17,590 bases of DNA from an uncultured Duncaniella sp. (GTDB taxonomy: Bacteria; Bacteroidota; Bacteroidia; Bacteroidales; Muribaculaceae), in contig CAJURI010000048.1 in assembly GCA_910588795.1 (NCBI GenBank), forward strand, positions 1-17,590, in the 5' to 3' direction. The notes beneath the pieces were generated by a model. The model was not told where the DNA came from. It ran no database searches and saw nothing but the letters and a program-made list of their open reading frames with translations. Each line of letters opens with the position of its first letter. Position 1 is the stretch's first letter. Below are positions 1 through 8,580 of this stretch, in pieces. The position numbers and the translations under genes are program-made.

Positions 1-53
1 CCGCGACCCCCTGCGTGACAGGCAGGTATTCTAACCAGCTGAACTACCACACC
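1..53 (-). tRNA. tRNA-Asp (anticodon GTC), 3' part cut off by the window edge
   Basis: Read on the minus strand, the 5' acceptor strand is GGTGTGG, followed by TA, the D-stem GTTC, a D-loop with GGTTAGAA, and an anticodon stem-loop CCTGC-CTGTCAC-GCAGG. The anticodon GTC lies at 19-17. A variable region, GGGGTCGCGG, runs to the window edge. This matches bacterial tRNA-Asp closely. The T-loop, the 3' acceptor strand and any CCA lie outside the window. It has its own promoter at 95-126. Confidence 0.93.
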
Positions 54-94
54 AAGGTTTTTGAGGTGCATCGGTTAGTTCCGTTTTGCGTGTG

Positions 95-126
95 CAAAGT
101 TAAGACCGTTTTCAATTCTGTGCAAA
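95..126 (-). promoter_or_regulatory. Bacteroidetes-type promoter for tRNA-Asp
   Basis: On the minus strand, TTTG (126-123) is followed by exactly 20 nt and then TAACTTTG (102-95). This matches the Bacteroidetes primary-sigma consensus TTTG / about 19-21 nt / TAnnTTTG. Transcription would start near 89, about 35 nt before the tRNA. Confidence 0.8.
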
Positions 127-241
127 TATTTACAAAAGAATTTTATCAAAAATATCCACTTTGCGAAAAACTGACTATTTATTATCCTAATCATAACCGA
201 CACAACACATGCACCGACATATCAAAAATGGAAAATAGTCC

Positions 242-285
242 ATAAAAGCCCCGAAAAACATTCTACAATTTTTCGGGGCTTTTAT
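242..285 (-). terminator. Intrinsic terminator after secA
   Basis: A perfect 17-bp stem (242-258 with 269-285) has a CCCCG/CGGGG core flanked by A5 and T5/T4 runs, and a 10-nt loop. It lies 50 nt past the secA stop and ends the six-gene minus-strand operon. A/T tracts on both sides mean it could work in either direction. The rest of the gap 54-334 holds only the tRNA-Asp promoter and AT-rich sequence in which I see no gene. Confidence 0.88.
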
Positions 286-334
286 GGCTCTTATTTCATT
301 ACCGCAGGACTGAAAGATCGTTTAAAAACAATCT

Positions 335-3300
335 CTAAAGTCCGCGGCCGTGACAGTTCTTGTATTTCTTTCCGGAGCCACATGGGCAGGGATCGTTACG
401 GTTGATGCGGGGTCCGGCCTTGACAGGCTGTGTGGGCTGCTGAGGACGTCCTGCGCCCTGCGCTGCCGCACGCTGTGCAGCCTCTCCGGGAAGATTCTCA
501 CGCGACGCCTGATACTTGGAATAGTCCTCGCGACGCTCAGGTGCGGCACGTTTCAGCTCGGGAGCCGGACGTGATGGCTGAGACCTGTTTGCCTCTGACG
601 CATCACCTCCTGCGGGGACCTGTCCACGGGCAGCATCCTGAGGAGGAGCCTGCTGTACATATATCTGACCGCGCATGAGAGTCGACATCGCTTTCACGTT
701 AAGCTGATTGAGCATGGCCTCGAACAGATGGAACGACTCCACCTTGTAGATCACCAGCGGATCCTTCTGCTCGTAGGAGGCATTCTGCACGCTTTGGCGG
801 AGCTGGTCGAGTTCACGCAGATGCTCTTTCCACAATTCGTCGATCGTGACGAGGAGCACGGCCTTGTGCCATTCCTTGACTATCGACTTGCATCCTGTGC
901 GGTAAGCTTCGTCGATATCGACCACCAGGTTGAAGAAACGCTTGCCATCGGTCATAGGCACTGCGATACGTCCCTTGAAACCGCGGTTCTCCACACAGTC
1001 GGTCACAACAGGCATGGCCACTTCGATTATACGGTCACGCTTACGTCCGAATGCCTCGTTGGCTGCATCGTGCACCTTCTCTATGGCATCCTCCTTGCTC
1101 ATGTTCTTGAACTCCTCCTCGGTGAACGGAGCCTCGATAGTGAGTGTGCGGAAGAGATCCATTGTCAGATCCTGATAAGCCGCCGGATAGGTGTTGTTGA
1201 CCATATTCTCTATGACATCCCACATCATATTGGCTATGTCTATGCCTATACGTTCACCAAGTAGCGCATGGTGGCGGCGGTTATAGATGTATGTGCGCTG
1301 CTTGTTCATCACGTCGTCATACTCAAGAAGACGCTTACGTATGCCGAAGTTGTTCTCTTCCACACGCTTCTGCGCATTGCCTATGGCGTTGGTGACCATG
1401 CGGCTCTCTATGCGCTCCCCTTCCTTGAGGCCCAAGGTGTCGAGCATCTTCATGACACGGTCGGTGGCAAACAGACGCATAAGCTGGTCCTCGAACGAGA
1501 CATAGAACACCGACGATCCCGGATCGCCCTGACGGCCGGAACGTCCGCGCAGCTGGCGGTCGACGCGGCGTGACTCGTGACGCTCCGTGCCTATGATGGC
1601 AAGACCGCCGGCAGCCTTGACTTCAGGGGTGAGCTTGATATCGGTACCGCGGCCCGCCATATTGGTGGCTATGGTGACCATTCCCTGCTTGCCCGCGTGT
1701 GCCACTATCTCAGCCTCCTTCTGGTGCAGCTTTGCATTAAGCACATTGTGGGGTATATGGCGCATTGTGAGCATTCGGCTCAGAAGTTCGGATATCTCCA
1801 CCGAGGTGGTGCCGACAAGCACAGGACGCCCCTTGGACACCATGTCCTGTATCTCATCTATAACGGCGGCATACTTCTCCTTCTTTGTCTTGTAGACACG
1901 GTCGTCCATGTCGATACGAGCCACCGGACGATTGGTGGGGATAGTGACCACATCGAGCTTATATATGTCCCATAACTCGCCTGCCTCGGTCTCGGCAGTA
2001 CCGGTCATACCTGCAAGCTTGTGGTACATGCGGAAATAGTTCTGCAGCGTAATTGTGGCGAATGTCTGCGTGGCAGCCTCCACCTTGACATGCTCCTTAG
2101 CTTCGATGGCCTGATGGAGACCGTCGGAATAGCGGCGTCCTTCCATGATGCGGCCGGTCTGCTCATCCACAATCTTTATCTTCCCATCGTCGATCACATA
2201 CTCCACATCCTTTTCAAACAAGGTGTACGCCTTCAGAAGCTGGGTGACAGTGTGCACACGCTCGGCCTTGACGGCATAGTCCTGCATAAGCTCGTCCTTG
2301 CGGCGCGCGCGCTCAGCCGGATCGGCTATGGTCTCTGTCTCGGAAAGTAGGGCTGCGATATCGGGAAGCACGAAGAACTGCGGGTCATCGCTCTTGCCTG
2401 TAAGCTCGTCAATACCCTTGTCAGTGAGCTCGACGCTGCGGTTCTTCTCATCGATAACGAAATATAGGGGATCGGTCACAACAGGCATCTCGCGCTGATT
2501 GTCCTGCAGATAGTAAGCTTCGGTCTCAAGCATGAGATTCTTCATGCCGTCCTGCGAAAGGAACTTTATGAGTGCGCCATTCTTGGGCAGACCCTTGAAC
2601 GCACGGAACAGCAGCAATGCACCTTCCTTCTTTGTCTCCTTGTCCTCCGATGCTATCTTGGTCTTTGCCTCGGCAAGGATTTTGGTGACAAGACGACGCT
2701 GCGCCTCATAGACCTTCTCCACATTTGCACGATACTGGTCGAAGAGCTGATCATCGCCCTTGGGCACGGGGCCTGATATGATGAGAGGCGTGCGGGCATC
2801 GTCAATAAGCACCGAGTCAACCTCATCGACTATCGCGTAGTAGTGCTTGCGCTGCACCATATCTCCGGGGGTCATGGCCATATTGTCACGAAGATAGTCG
2901 AAACCGAACTCATTGTTGGTGCCGAATGTGATGTCACACTCGTAGGCGGCACGACGCTGAGGCGTGTTGGGCTGATGCTTGTCTATACAATCGACCGTAG
3001 AGCCGTGGAACATGTAGAGAGGCCCCATCCATTCCGAGTCACGCTTGGAGAGATAGTCGTTGACTGTGACCACGTGCACGCCGCGTCCAGAAAGGGAGCG
3101 CAGGAACACCGGAAGCGTCGCCACGAGGGTCTTGCCCTCGCCGGTGGCCATCTCGGCGATCTTGCCCTGATGAAGCACTATACCGCCGATGAGCTGGACA
3201 CGGTAATGCACCATGTCCCAGGTGATCTCATTGCCGCCAGCCATCCAGTGGTTCTTCCATATGGCGTTGTCACCGTCGATCGACACGAAATCCTTTCCTT

Positions 3301-3721
3301 GAGCGGCAAGCTCGCGGTCAAGTTCCGTAGCCTTGACCACTATGGTCTCGTTGGCGGCAAAACGGGCAGCCGTCTCGCGTATGACGGCAAACACCATGGG
3401 AAGATGGCTGTTGAGCTTGTCCTCTATGGTATCGAGCATGATTTTCTCATTACGGTCGATCTTGTCCCACACAGGCTGACGCTCGTCAAACGGTAGTTCC
3501 TCGACTTCGACCTTAAGGCGGTCGTTCTCCTCACGCTGCGGAGCTACAGCCGCCATTATATCGGCACGTATATCTGTGATACGCTCGCGCAACTGATCTA
3601 TAGTGAGTGCTTTCACCTCGGGCTCAAGAGCCTCTATCTGCTTTACTATCGGCTCTATCTCTTTAAGGTCACGTGTGGACTTGTTGCCGAAAAGCTTGGT
3701 GATAAAAGATGCAAAAGACAT
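335..3721 (-). CDS. secA: Preprotein translocase ATPase SecA
   Basis: SecA is the motor that pushes unfolded preproteins through the SecYEG channel at the inner membrane. The 1128-residue protein has Walker A MATGEGKT at about 191-198, VNDYLSKRD at about 220, the DEAD-like box DEVDS at about 299, and later NMAGRGTDIKL and the arginine-finger region RQLRGRSGRQGDPG. A Bacteroidetes-style insert follows IISGP (roughly residues 320-420, holding the KGLPKNG stretch). The Q/P/A-rich linker ends in a SEC-C zinc motif with C1112, C1114, C1123 and H1124. I start at the ATG at 3721 (MSFASFITKLFGNKS), because that is where family similarity begins; an in-frame ATG at 3766 would add 15 unlike residues. 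It is last in the operon, 81 nt after the previous gene. I saw no convincing promoter in that gap, only a weak 5-bp hairpin at 3767-3783. Confidence 0.98.
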   Translation of the reverse strand: MSFASFITKLFGNKSTRDLKEIEPIVKQIEALEPEVKALTIDQLRERITDIRADIMAAVAPQREENDRLKVEVEELPFDERQPVWDKIDRNEKIMLDTIEDKLNSHLPMVFAVIRETAARFAANETIVVKATELDRELAAQGKDFVSIDGDNAIWKNHWMAGGNEITWDMVHYRVQLIGGIVLHQGKIAEMATGEGKTLVATLPVFLRSLSGRGVHVVTVNDYLSKRDSEWMGPLYMFHGSTVDCIDKHQPNTPQRRAAYECDITFGTNNEFGFDYLRDNMAMTPGDMVQRKHYYAIVDEVDSVLIDDARTPLIISGPVPKGDDQLFDQYRANVEKVYEAQRRLVTKILAEAKTKIASEDKETKKEGALLLFRAFKGLPKNGALIKFLSQDGMKNLMLETEAYYLQDNQREMPVVTDPLYFVIDEKNRSVELTDKGIDELTGKSDDPQFFVLPDIAALLSETETIADPAERARRKDELMQDYAVKAERVHTVTQLLKAYTLFEKDVEYVIDDGKIKIVDEQTGRIMEGRRYSDGLHQAIEAKEHVKVEAATQTFATITLQNYFRMYHKLAGMTGTAETEAGELWDIYKLDVVTIPTNRPVARIDMDDRVYKTKKEKYAAVIDEIQDMVSKGRPVLVGTTSVEISELLSRMLTMRHIPHNVLNAKLHQKEAEIVAHAGKQGMVTIATNMAGRGTDIKLTPEVKAAGGLAIIGTERHESRRVDRQLRGRSGRQGDPGSSVFYVSFEDQLMRLFATDRVMKMLDTLGLKEGERIESRMVTNAIGNAQKRVEENNFGIRKRLLEYDDVMNKQRTYIYNRRHHALLGERIGIDIANMMWDVIENMVNNTYPAAYQDLTMDLFRTLTIEAPFTEEEFKNMSKEDAIEKVHDAANEAFGRKRDRIIEVAMPVVTDCVENRGFKGRIAVPMTDGKRFFNLVVDIDEAYRTGCKSIVKEWHKAVLLVTIDELWKEHLRELDQLRQSVQNASYEQKDPLVIYKVESFHLFEAMLNQLNVKAMSTLMRGQIYVQQAPPQDAARGQVPAGGDASEANRSQPSRPAPELKRAAPERREDYSKYQASRENLPGEAAQRAAAQGAGRPQQPTQPVKAGPRINRNDPCPCGSGKKYKNCHGRGL

Positions 3722-3802
3722 ATTATGATTTAAATAGTTGTAATACTGGGAAAATGTGGTAAACATCCGGTGTCTGTTACCGGCATACGTGGAAATGCCC
3801 CG

Positions 3803-5440
3803 TCAGAAATTAAGGGCAGGCAACGAGGCTGCATTGGGCGACCTTATGCGCAGTATGCGTGCCACAGTCGGAGCTATGGTACGGGCATCCACGCGTTCCA
3901 CTATCTCGGAAGCCTCGAGCTGAGGTGACAGTATGTACACCGGGGATGTCGACGCCTGCCAGCGTACAACAGGGAGCTGAGTCTGTGTCTCTCCCGGCAA
4001 TGAATATTCCTCGCCGTCGGTCACTTCCCATCCCGGGTTGACCATGACCAGAAGATCCCCGGCATGACTGGGGGATATATTGCGTTGCAACGCCGACGGA
4101 TTGTCACCGGCACGGCGTGCGAGGATATCGTCAATGGTATAGACGTCGCTCACCCCGCTCATGCGGGCTAGAAACTCCGCACTCTCGCGGCGTATGTCGG
4201 CGTCGCTCATGTCACGCTCCTTTATGAGCGTGCGGTTGAGGTAGAAAAATCCGTTATGATAACCGCTCACCCATTCGCCATTGCCGTGCAGAGCCATGAG
4301 ATACATGTTGAGAAGCGACACAGCCTTGCGGGGAGAGAATTGTCCGGTGGGTATGTTCCAGCGGTCCTCGTCGCGTTTCCCTCCCGACGGCGCGGGTGTT
4401 CCTGCGACAAAGAAGAGAGTGTTGGCCATGCCGGGGCCATTCTCGACAGCCTTTATTATGGACGCGATATCCCTGTCAAGGCGTATGTAGGCATCCATGG
4501 TCTCTATGCGGTTGTCAGCTTCCCTGCCATAGAGATATGGAGTCACATTGGCTCCCACACTTATCATGTCGGTGACGCCACGTGTGCCGAGCTTGAGTCC
4601 CGATATGTACTCCGCAGCAGTCTGGGCCAGTTCACGGTTGCCCATGGCGGAGGACTTGAACATCTTCAGGCGGGCAGTGTCACGTGACGGAAAGGTGTGC
4701 CGGAACGGATAAAGCTTCTTGTATTCAGGCAGATCGGGATACAGGTTCAGCTGTATGGCCGGTTCCCATGCCATTGTATCGAGACGCGAATTGAGCGTCA
4801 ACCCCACATTGCGGCGTGATATGGGAAGCGGTGTCTCACGGAAATGACGTGAGGATGTCCATTTACCGGTGACATCACTGATCCAGTAGCAGCTGTTGCC
4901 GGCATGCCCCGCCATAAGTATGGCAAGCTGAGGATCAGCCGCTATGGCATGCACCTGACCGAGACCTCCGTCGCTTATGCGCACCTCGTCACTGAGGGTC
5001 GACACAAGCAGCGGCGACGGCGTGAGCTGCTGCTCGGTGTAGCTTCCGGCAAGCGACGGATCGAGCAACACGGGATATTCCCTCTTGGTGGCCATGTCCC
5101 ACGCTGTGGCCGAGGACACACCGTTGACAGCCGGCGCGGCACCGCTCACAAGCATGGCTGTGGCAGCGGTGGCATCTATGCCGGGCCCATAGTCCACATT
5201 GCGCACCGTGAGTCCGCGCTCTATCAAGCGGTTAAAGCCGTCCTCGCCGAAATTGGAGCGCAGCAGATCGACATACTCGGCCGTCAGCCCCTCCACAAAA
5301 ATCCCCACTACAAGGGTGGGGCGCGGAGAGGGTGCCTTGACACGCGAAGGTGCAGCAACAACCCCGATGGATACCATCGAGGCAACAAGTGCGCACACTA
5401 TGCGCGAGTTTATCGAGCTGTCCTTACGTTTTTTCGACAT
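3803..5440 (-). CDS. Secreted alkaline-phosphatase-fold protein with a degenerate active site
   Basis: 545 residues. A basic N-terminus and hydrophobic stretch (about 13-30, ending VVAA) look like a signal peptide, so the protein should act in the periplasm. The fold resembles the type I phosphodiesterase/AlkP superfamily: VVGIFVEGL at about 44-52, SGAAPAVNGV at about 99-108, and ETMDAYIRLDRDI at about 313-325. The metal and nucleophile positions are changed. The usual first Asp is E50; the nucleophile block reads DATAATAMLVSG with no T-x-P-x-H pattern; the D-x-x-x-H stretch before 'E..D.Y.RLD' lacks both ligands; and the usual S/T-D-H-G is AGTPAPSGG (about 346-354). The fold assignment is fairly safe, and loss of phosphatase activity is my inference. 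The start overlaps the upstream gene by 31 nt, suggesting coupled translation. Confidence 0.75.
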   Translation of the reverse strand: MSKKRKDSSINSRIVCALVASMVSIGVVAAPSRVKAPSPRPTLVVGIFVEGLTAEYVDLLRSNFGEDGFNRLIERGLTVRNVDYGPGIDATAATAMLVSGAAPAVNGVSSATAWDMATKREYPVLLDPSLAGSYTEQQLTPSPLLVSTLSDEVRISDGGLGQVHAIAADPQLAILMAGHAGNSCYWISDVTGKWTSSRHFRETPLPISRRNVGLTLNSRLDTMAWEPAIQLNLYPDLPEYKKLYPFRHTFPSRDTARLKMFKSSAMGNRELAQTAAEYISGLKLGTRGVTDMISVGANVTPYLYGREADNRIETMDAYIRLDRDIASIIKAVENGPGMANTLFFVAGTPAPSGGKRDEDRWNIPTGQFSPRKAVSLLNMYLMALHGNGEWVSGYHNGFFYLNRTLIKERDMSDADIRRESAEFLARMSGVSDVYTIDDILARRAGDNPSALQRNISPSHAGDLLVMVNPGWEVTDGEEYSLPGETQTQLPVVRWQASTSPVYILSPQLEASEIVERVDARTIAPTVARILRIRSPNAASLPALNF

Positions 5441-6597
5441 GATGAATATATATTGGTCAAGGCGCGGAGAGCCGAAGCCAGGACAAGAGGCCAGAATGAC
5501 GGATTGGGCGACTGGATACCAAGCAAGAATATGACAGTCAGACCAATCAGAAGTGCAAAGTTAACACTTTGATAGCATATCTCCAAGCGTTTGCCCCTTT
5601 TTAGCCACGGTGCCGCCGCTCCTATGAAACAGAGCGGATTAAGCCACAGATAAAGCCAGTTGGGAGAGGTTGCCTCATGAGTAGATATGAAGATCAGGAA
5701 TGTCAGGACCAGACCCTCCAGCCCCATGAGCGAGAAATAGACCGTATCGAACCATCGGCCGAAGGCAGGTTCACCTCCGAGCTGCAGCATACATGTCCAC
5801 AACGCCACCCCGGCAACCATCCACCCCCAGAAGAGAGGGGTAAGATACCACGGTGTAGGGGGGAGCACAGGATTGTCCTGAACATCGCCTACGACATACT
5901 CGACATGCTTGACAAGAGGCGAGCCGTCAGGAAGGAATGCCAGAGGGAGCATACCTCCGAGCATGGTAGGGGCAAACCGCATCTCCCGTAGAGTGACAGG
6001 CTTGTCGATCCCGGACCCCAAAGCCGTGTCGATGCCGAACTGATACCACGGATATGACGCGTGGTGCATTCTCATGACATCACGAAACGACGACATTCCT
6101 GCGCCGTAGCCCATTGCAAGGTCAAGCCTAAGGGTATCACCCACAGCCTGCTCGATGATGTCGACAGGGCGTGTGGCACAATTGTCGTAGACATAGTTAT
6201 AACGATACACACGGTTCTCCGGTTTAAGGTTATCCACAACAAGTTCGGTAACCTTCTCAGCTTGCACCGAATCAAGGGCTAAATCCGCTTTAAGCACATA
6301 CCGTCCCTGCCGCCTGTACGCATCCAGGAATGATTCAGCAGAGCATGCCGCCGCCATATAATCGGTCTCACCCTTTACAAAACGGTAGACAAAGTTGGGA
6401 GAGTTGAAATCAAACACCCCCCAGTTTACCACAAACTGTCCGTACTCCGGATGGTCTATGAGCAATCCGGCATGCCCCTCAAGCTCATATATATTGCTTC
6501 CGGGTCCGCATATGAGCATCGACACCTCGGGAGCTTCAGCATACGACGGGAGCGCACACCACAGCGCACATAGCAGAGACAAAAGTTGACATTTCAT
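5410..6597 (-). CDS. DUF4105 / Lnb-type membrane protein, possible lipoprotein N-acyltransferase
   Basis: 395 residues. The N-terminus (1-20, ending SYA) is a signal peptide. The periplasmic domain (about 24-240) has the DUF4105 hallmarks: GHAGLLI with H42, and NYVYDNCATRP with C140, the likely His/Cys catalytic pair of a thiol-enzyme fold. After about residue 250 come roughly five hydrophobic segments (about 253-272, 285-310, 320-338 and 345-378, the last probably two helices), anchoring it in the inner membrane. The family has been renamed after Lnb, a Bacteroides enzyme for N-acylating lipoproteins, which I recall but cannot check here; acyltransferase activity is therefore inferred by family. 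It starts 3 nt after mutL and overlaps the next gene by 31 nt. It sits among envelope genes, which fits a lipoprotein role. Confidence 0.72.
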   Translation of the reverse strand: MKCQLLSLLCALWCALPSYAEAPEVSMLICGPGSNIYELEGHAGLLIDHPEYGQFVVNWGVFDFNSPNFVYRFVKGETDYMAAACSAESFLDAYRRQGRYVLKADLALDSVQAEKVTELVVDNLKPENRVYRYNYVYDNCATRPVDIIEQAVGDTLRLDLAMGYGAGMSSFRDVMRMHHASYPWYQFGIDTALGSGIDKPVTLREMRFAPTMLGGMLPLAFLPDGSPLVKHVEYVVGDVQDNPVLPPTPWYLTPLFWGWMVAGVALWTCMLQLGGEPAFGRWFDTVYFSLMGLEGLVLTFLIFISTHEATSPNWLYLWLNPLCFIGAAAPWLKRGKRLEICYQSVNFALLIGLTVIFLLGIQSPNPSFWPLVLASALRALTNIYSSCRKNVRTAR

Positions 6598-6600
6598 ATC

Positions 6601-8580
6601 TTATCCGAGCAATCCGGTTATATAATCATTTGATATTATTGCAAACACACTCTTCCCGTCAGGCGACAGAGCCGGTGTGCGCGAACGGAAAAGGTCGCTT
6701 AGCAGACGCTCTATCTCGTCGGAAGTCAGCGGCTGGCCCCGGCGTATGGCTCCGCTGCGGGCTACTGCGAGAGCCACCTGCTCGTGCAGAGCCGATGCAA
6801 GGTCGAGCCCTGTCTCTGTGACCGACTCGATCATTCCGAGCACCATGTCGCGCGCCGAAGTGTCAATGAGCTGCGACGGAACTCCGTCGATACTCCAGGA
6901 GTTGCCCCCCCTGTCAGTTATGACAAAACCCAGGCGCGACATGCGCGGAGCGATATCGGCAAGCACCGCGCTCTGCGCCGCCGACAGTTCGAGCACATCG
7001 GGAAACATTGTAGCCTGGGCCACGAATTCCTGTTCGTCAACCTTTGACATATATGCGTCATAAAGCACCCTCATATGTGCCCTGTGCTGGTCAATTACCA
7101 TAAGGCCGTCACGTGAGGGGGTGAGCAGGTAGGTGTCACGGTACTGGAAGACGTGCCCTGCGGGTGCGGACATCCCGGGCATAAGCGACGGAGCTGACTC
7201 TCCGGCATCAACGGGGGCCTCTTCCATGTGCGCTGCCCCGAAGGCCGACGACATCCCTTCGTCGCGTTTACGCATGAAGTCGTCGTAAAGCCTTGCCCAG
7301 TCAGTTGCCGCAGTCTTCTGCATGCCGCCGTCACGACGCGGGCTATACCCGTCGCGGGAATATCCGGATTCCGACCGCGTGCTCGCGCTCTCACGCGTAT
7401 GCACAGTCTCACGGGGACGGAACGAACCGGCAAGCTCAGAGCCGAAGATCTCATCAGTCGAAGGGACACGCTCGACAAAAGGATTGTAGGCCGGATCGAC
7501 ATCGATCTCAGGCATCTTCTCGGCCTCGGGATTGAACACCGGAATCTCCGGCACATCGGCCTCGCGGTCGAAATCGAGCGACGGCCCCACATTGAACCGG
7601 CCGAGCGAGTCACGTATGGCGGCGGTAAGTATCTGCCATATGGCCTGCTCGTTCTCAAACTTTATCTCGCTCTTGGTGGGATGGATATTGACATCAATAG
7701 TCTCCGGATCGACTCTAAGACTTATAAAATAGTTGGGCTGCGTGTCGGCCGGTATGAGACGGTCATAACACTGCAGCACGGCCTTGCGGAAATAAGGGTG
7801 CTGCATATTGCGCCCGTTCACCATAAAGAATTGCAGCGGATTGCGCTTGCGGGCGTTTTCCGGAAGCCCTATGAAGCCGCTGACGCTGACTATCGATGTG
7901 TCAGTCTCTATCGGTATCAGCTGCTTGTCGAGATTCTTGCCGAAGAGGTCGCATATTCTTTTCTTCAGCGGTGCATGCATGAGAGAATGGACTGTAGTGT
8001 CATTGCTCACAAGCGTGAAGTCCACACCTGTGTTGACAAGCGCGAGACGCTCGAACTCCCTCATGATTGCACTCATCTCCACAGCATCCTTCTTAAGGAA
8101 CTTACGGCGGGCTGGGACATTGAAAAACAGGTTTTTCACCATCATATTCGACCCCGGCACACCGGCATCGGGTTCCTGGCTCTCGACCCTCGATCCGTTG
8201 ATGATTATACGGGAGCCGAGAGTCTCCCCGCGGCGCATGGTGCGCAGCTCCACCTGGGCTATTGCAGCTATCGACGCAAGAGCCTCGCCACGGAACCCCA
8301 TGGTGTGGAGCGTGAAAAGGTCATCGGCACTGGATATCTTGCTCGTGGCATGACGCTCGAACGCCATGCGGGCATCAGTGTCACTCATGCCCGACCCATT
8401 GTCGATCACCTGTATGAGCGTGCGCCCTGCATCCTTCAGTATTATGGTCACCGCATCGGCTCCGGCATCTATGGAATTCTCCACAAGCTCCTTGATCACC
8501 GAAGCCGGCCGTTGTATCACCTCTCCGGCCGCTATCTGGTTTGCGACAGAGTCGGGGAGCTGTCTTATGATATCATTCAT
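6601..8580 (-). CDS. mutL: DNA mismatch repair protein MutL
   Basis: MutL links mismatch recognition by MutS to strand removal. The 659-residue protein has the full GHKL ATPase domain: QIAAGEVIQRP, ELVENSIDAG with E31 and N35, DNGSG with D60, ATSKI, and GFRGEAL at about 95-101. The transducer domain runs to about 330 (NGRNMQHP, NIHPTKSEIKF). A low-complexity linker, about 335-470, leads to the C-terminal dimerisation domain. That domain has DQHRAHMRVLYD (497-508) instead of the endonuclease motif DQHA-x2-E-x4-E, and no CPHGRP-like end (it reads SPDGKSV), so it is probably not a nicking MutL. The start overlaps the OstA-like gene by 8 nt, with a purine-rich GAGGAGGAGA just upstream as a good ribosome site. 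Confidence 0.97.
   Translation of the reverse strand: MNDIIRQLPDSVANQIAAGEVIQRPASVIKELVENSIDAGADAVTIILKDAGRTLIQVIDNGSGMSDTDARMAFERHATSKISSADDLFTLHTMGFRGEALASIAAIAQVELRTMRRGETLGSRIIINGSRVESQEPDAGVPGSNMMVKNLFFNVPARRKFLKKDAVEMSAIMREFERLALVNTGVDFTLVSNDTTVHSLMHAPLKKRICDLFGKNLDKQLIPIETDTSIVSVSGFIGLPENARKRNPLQFFMVNGRNMQHPYFRKAVLQCYDRLIPADTQPNYFISLRVDPETIDVNIHPTKSEIKFENEQAIWQILTAAIRDSLGRFNVGPSLDFDREADVPEIPVFNPEAEKMPEIDVDPAYNPFVERVPSTDEIFGSELAGSFRPRETVHTRESASTRSESGYSRDGYSPRRDGGMQKTAATDWARLYDDFMRKRDEGMSSAFGAAHMEEAPVDAGESAPSLMPGMSAPAGHVFQYRDTYLLTPSRDGLMVIDQHRAHMRVLYDAYMSKVDEQEFVAQATMFPDVLELSAAQSAVLADIAPRMSRLGFVITDRGGNSWSIDGVPSQLIDTSARDMVLGMIESVTETGLDLASALHEQVALAVARSGAIRRGQPLTSDEIERLLSDLFRSRTPALSPDGKSVFAIISNDYITGLLG

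Noticed and set aside
3767..3783. CCGGT/ACCGG hairpin before secA as a terminator or riboswitch
   Set aside because: Only 5 bp, no T tract and no known ligand fold.
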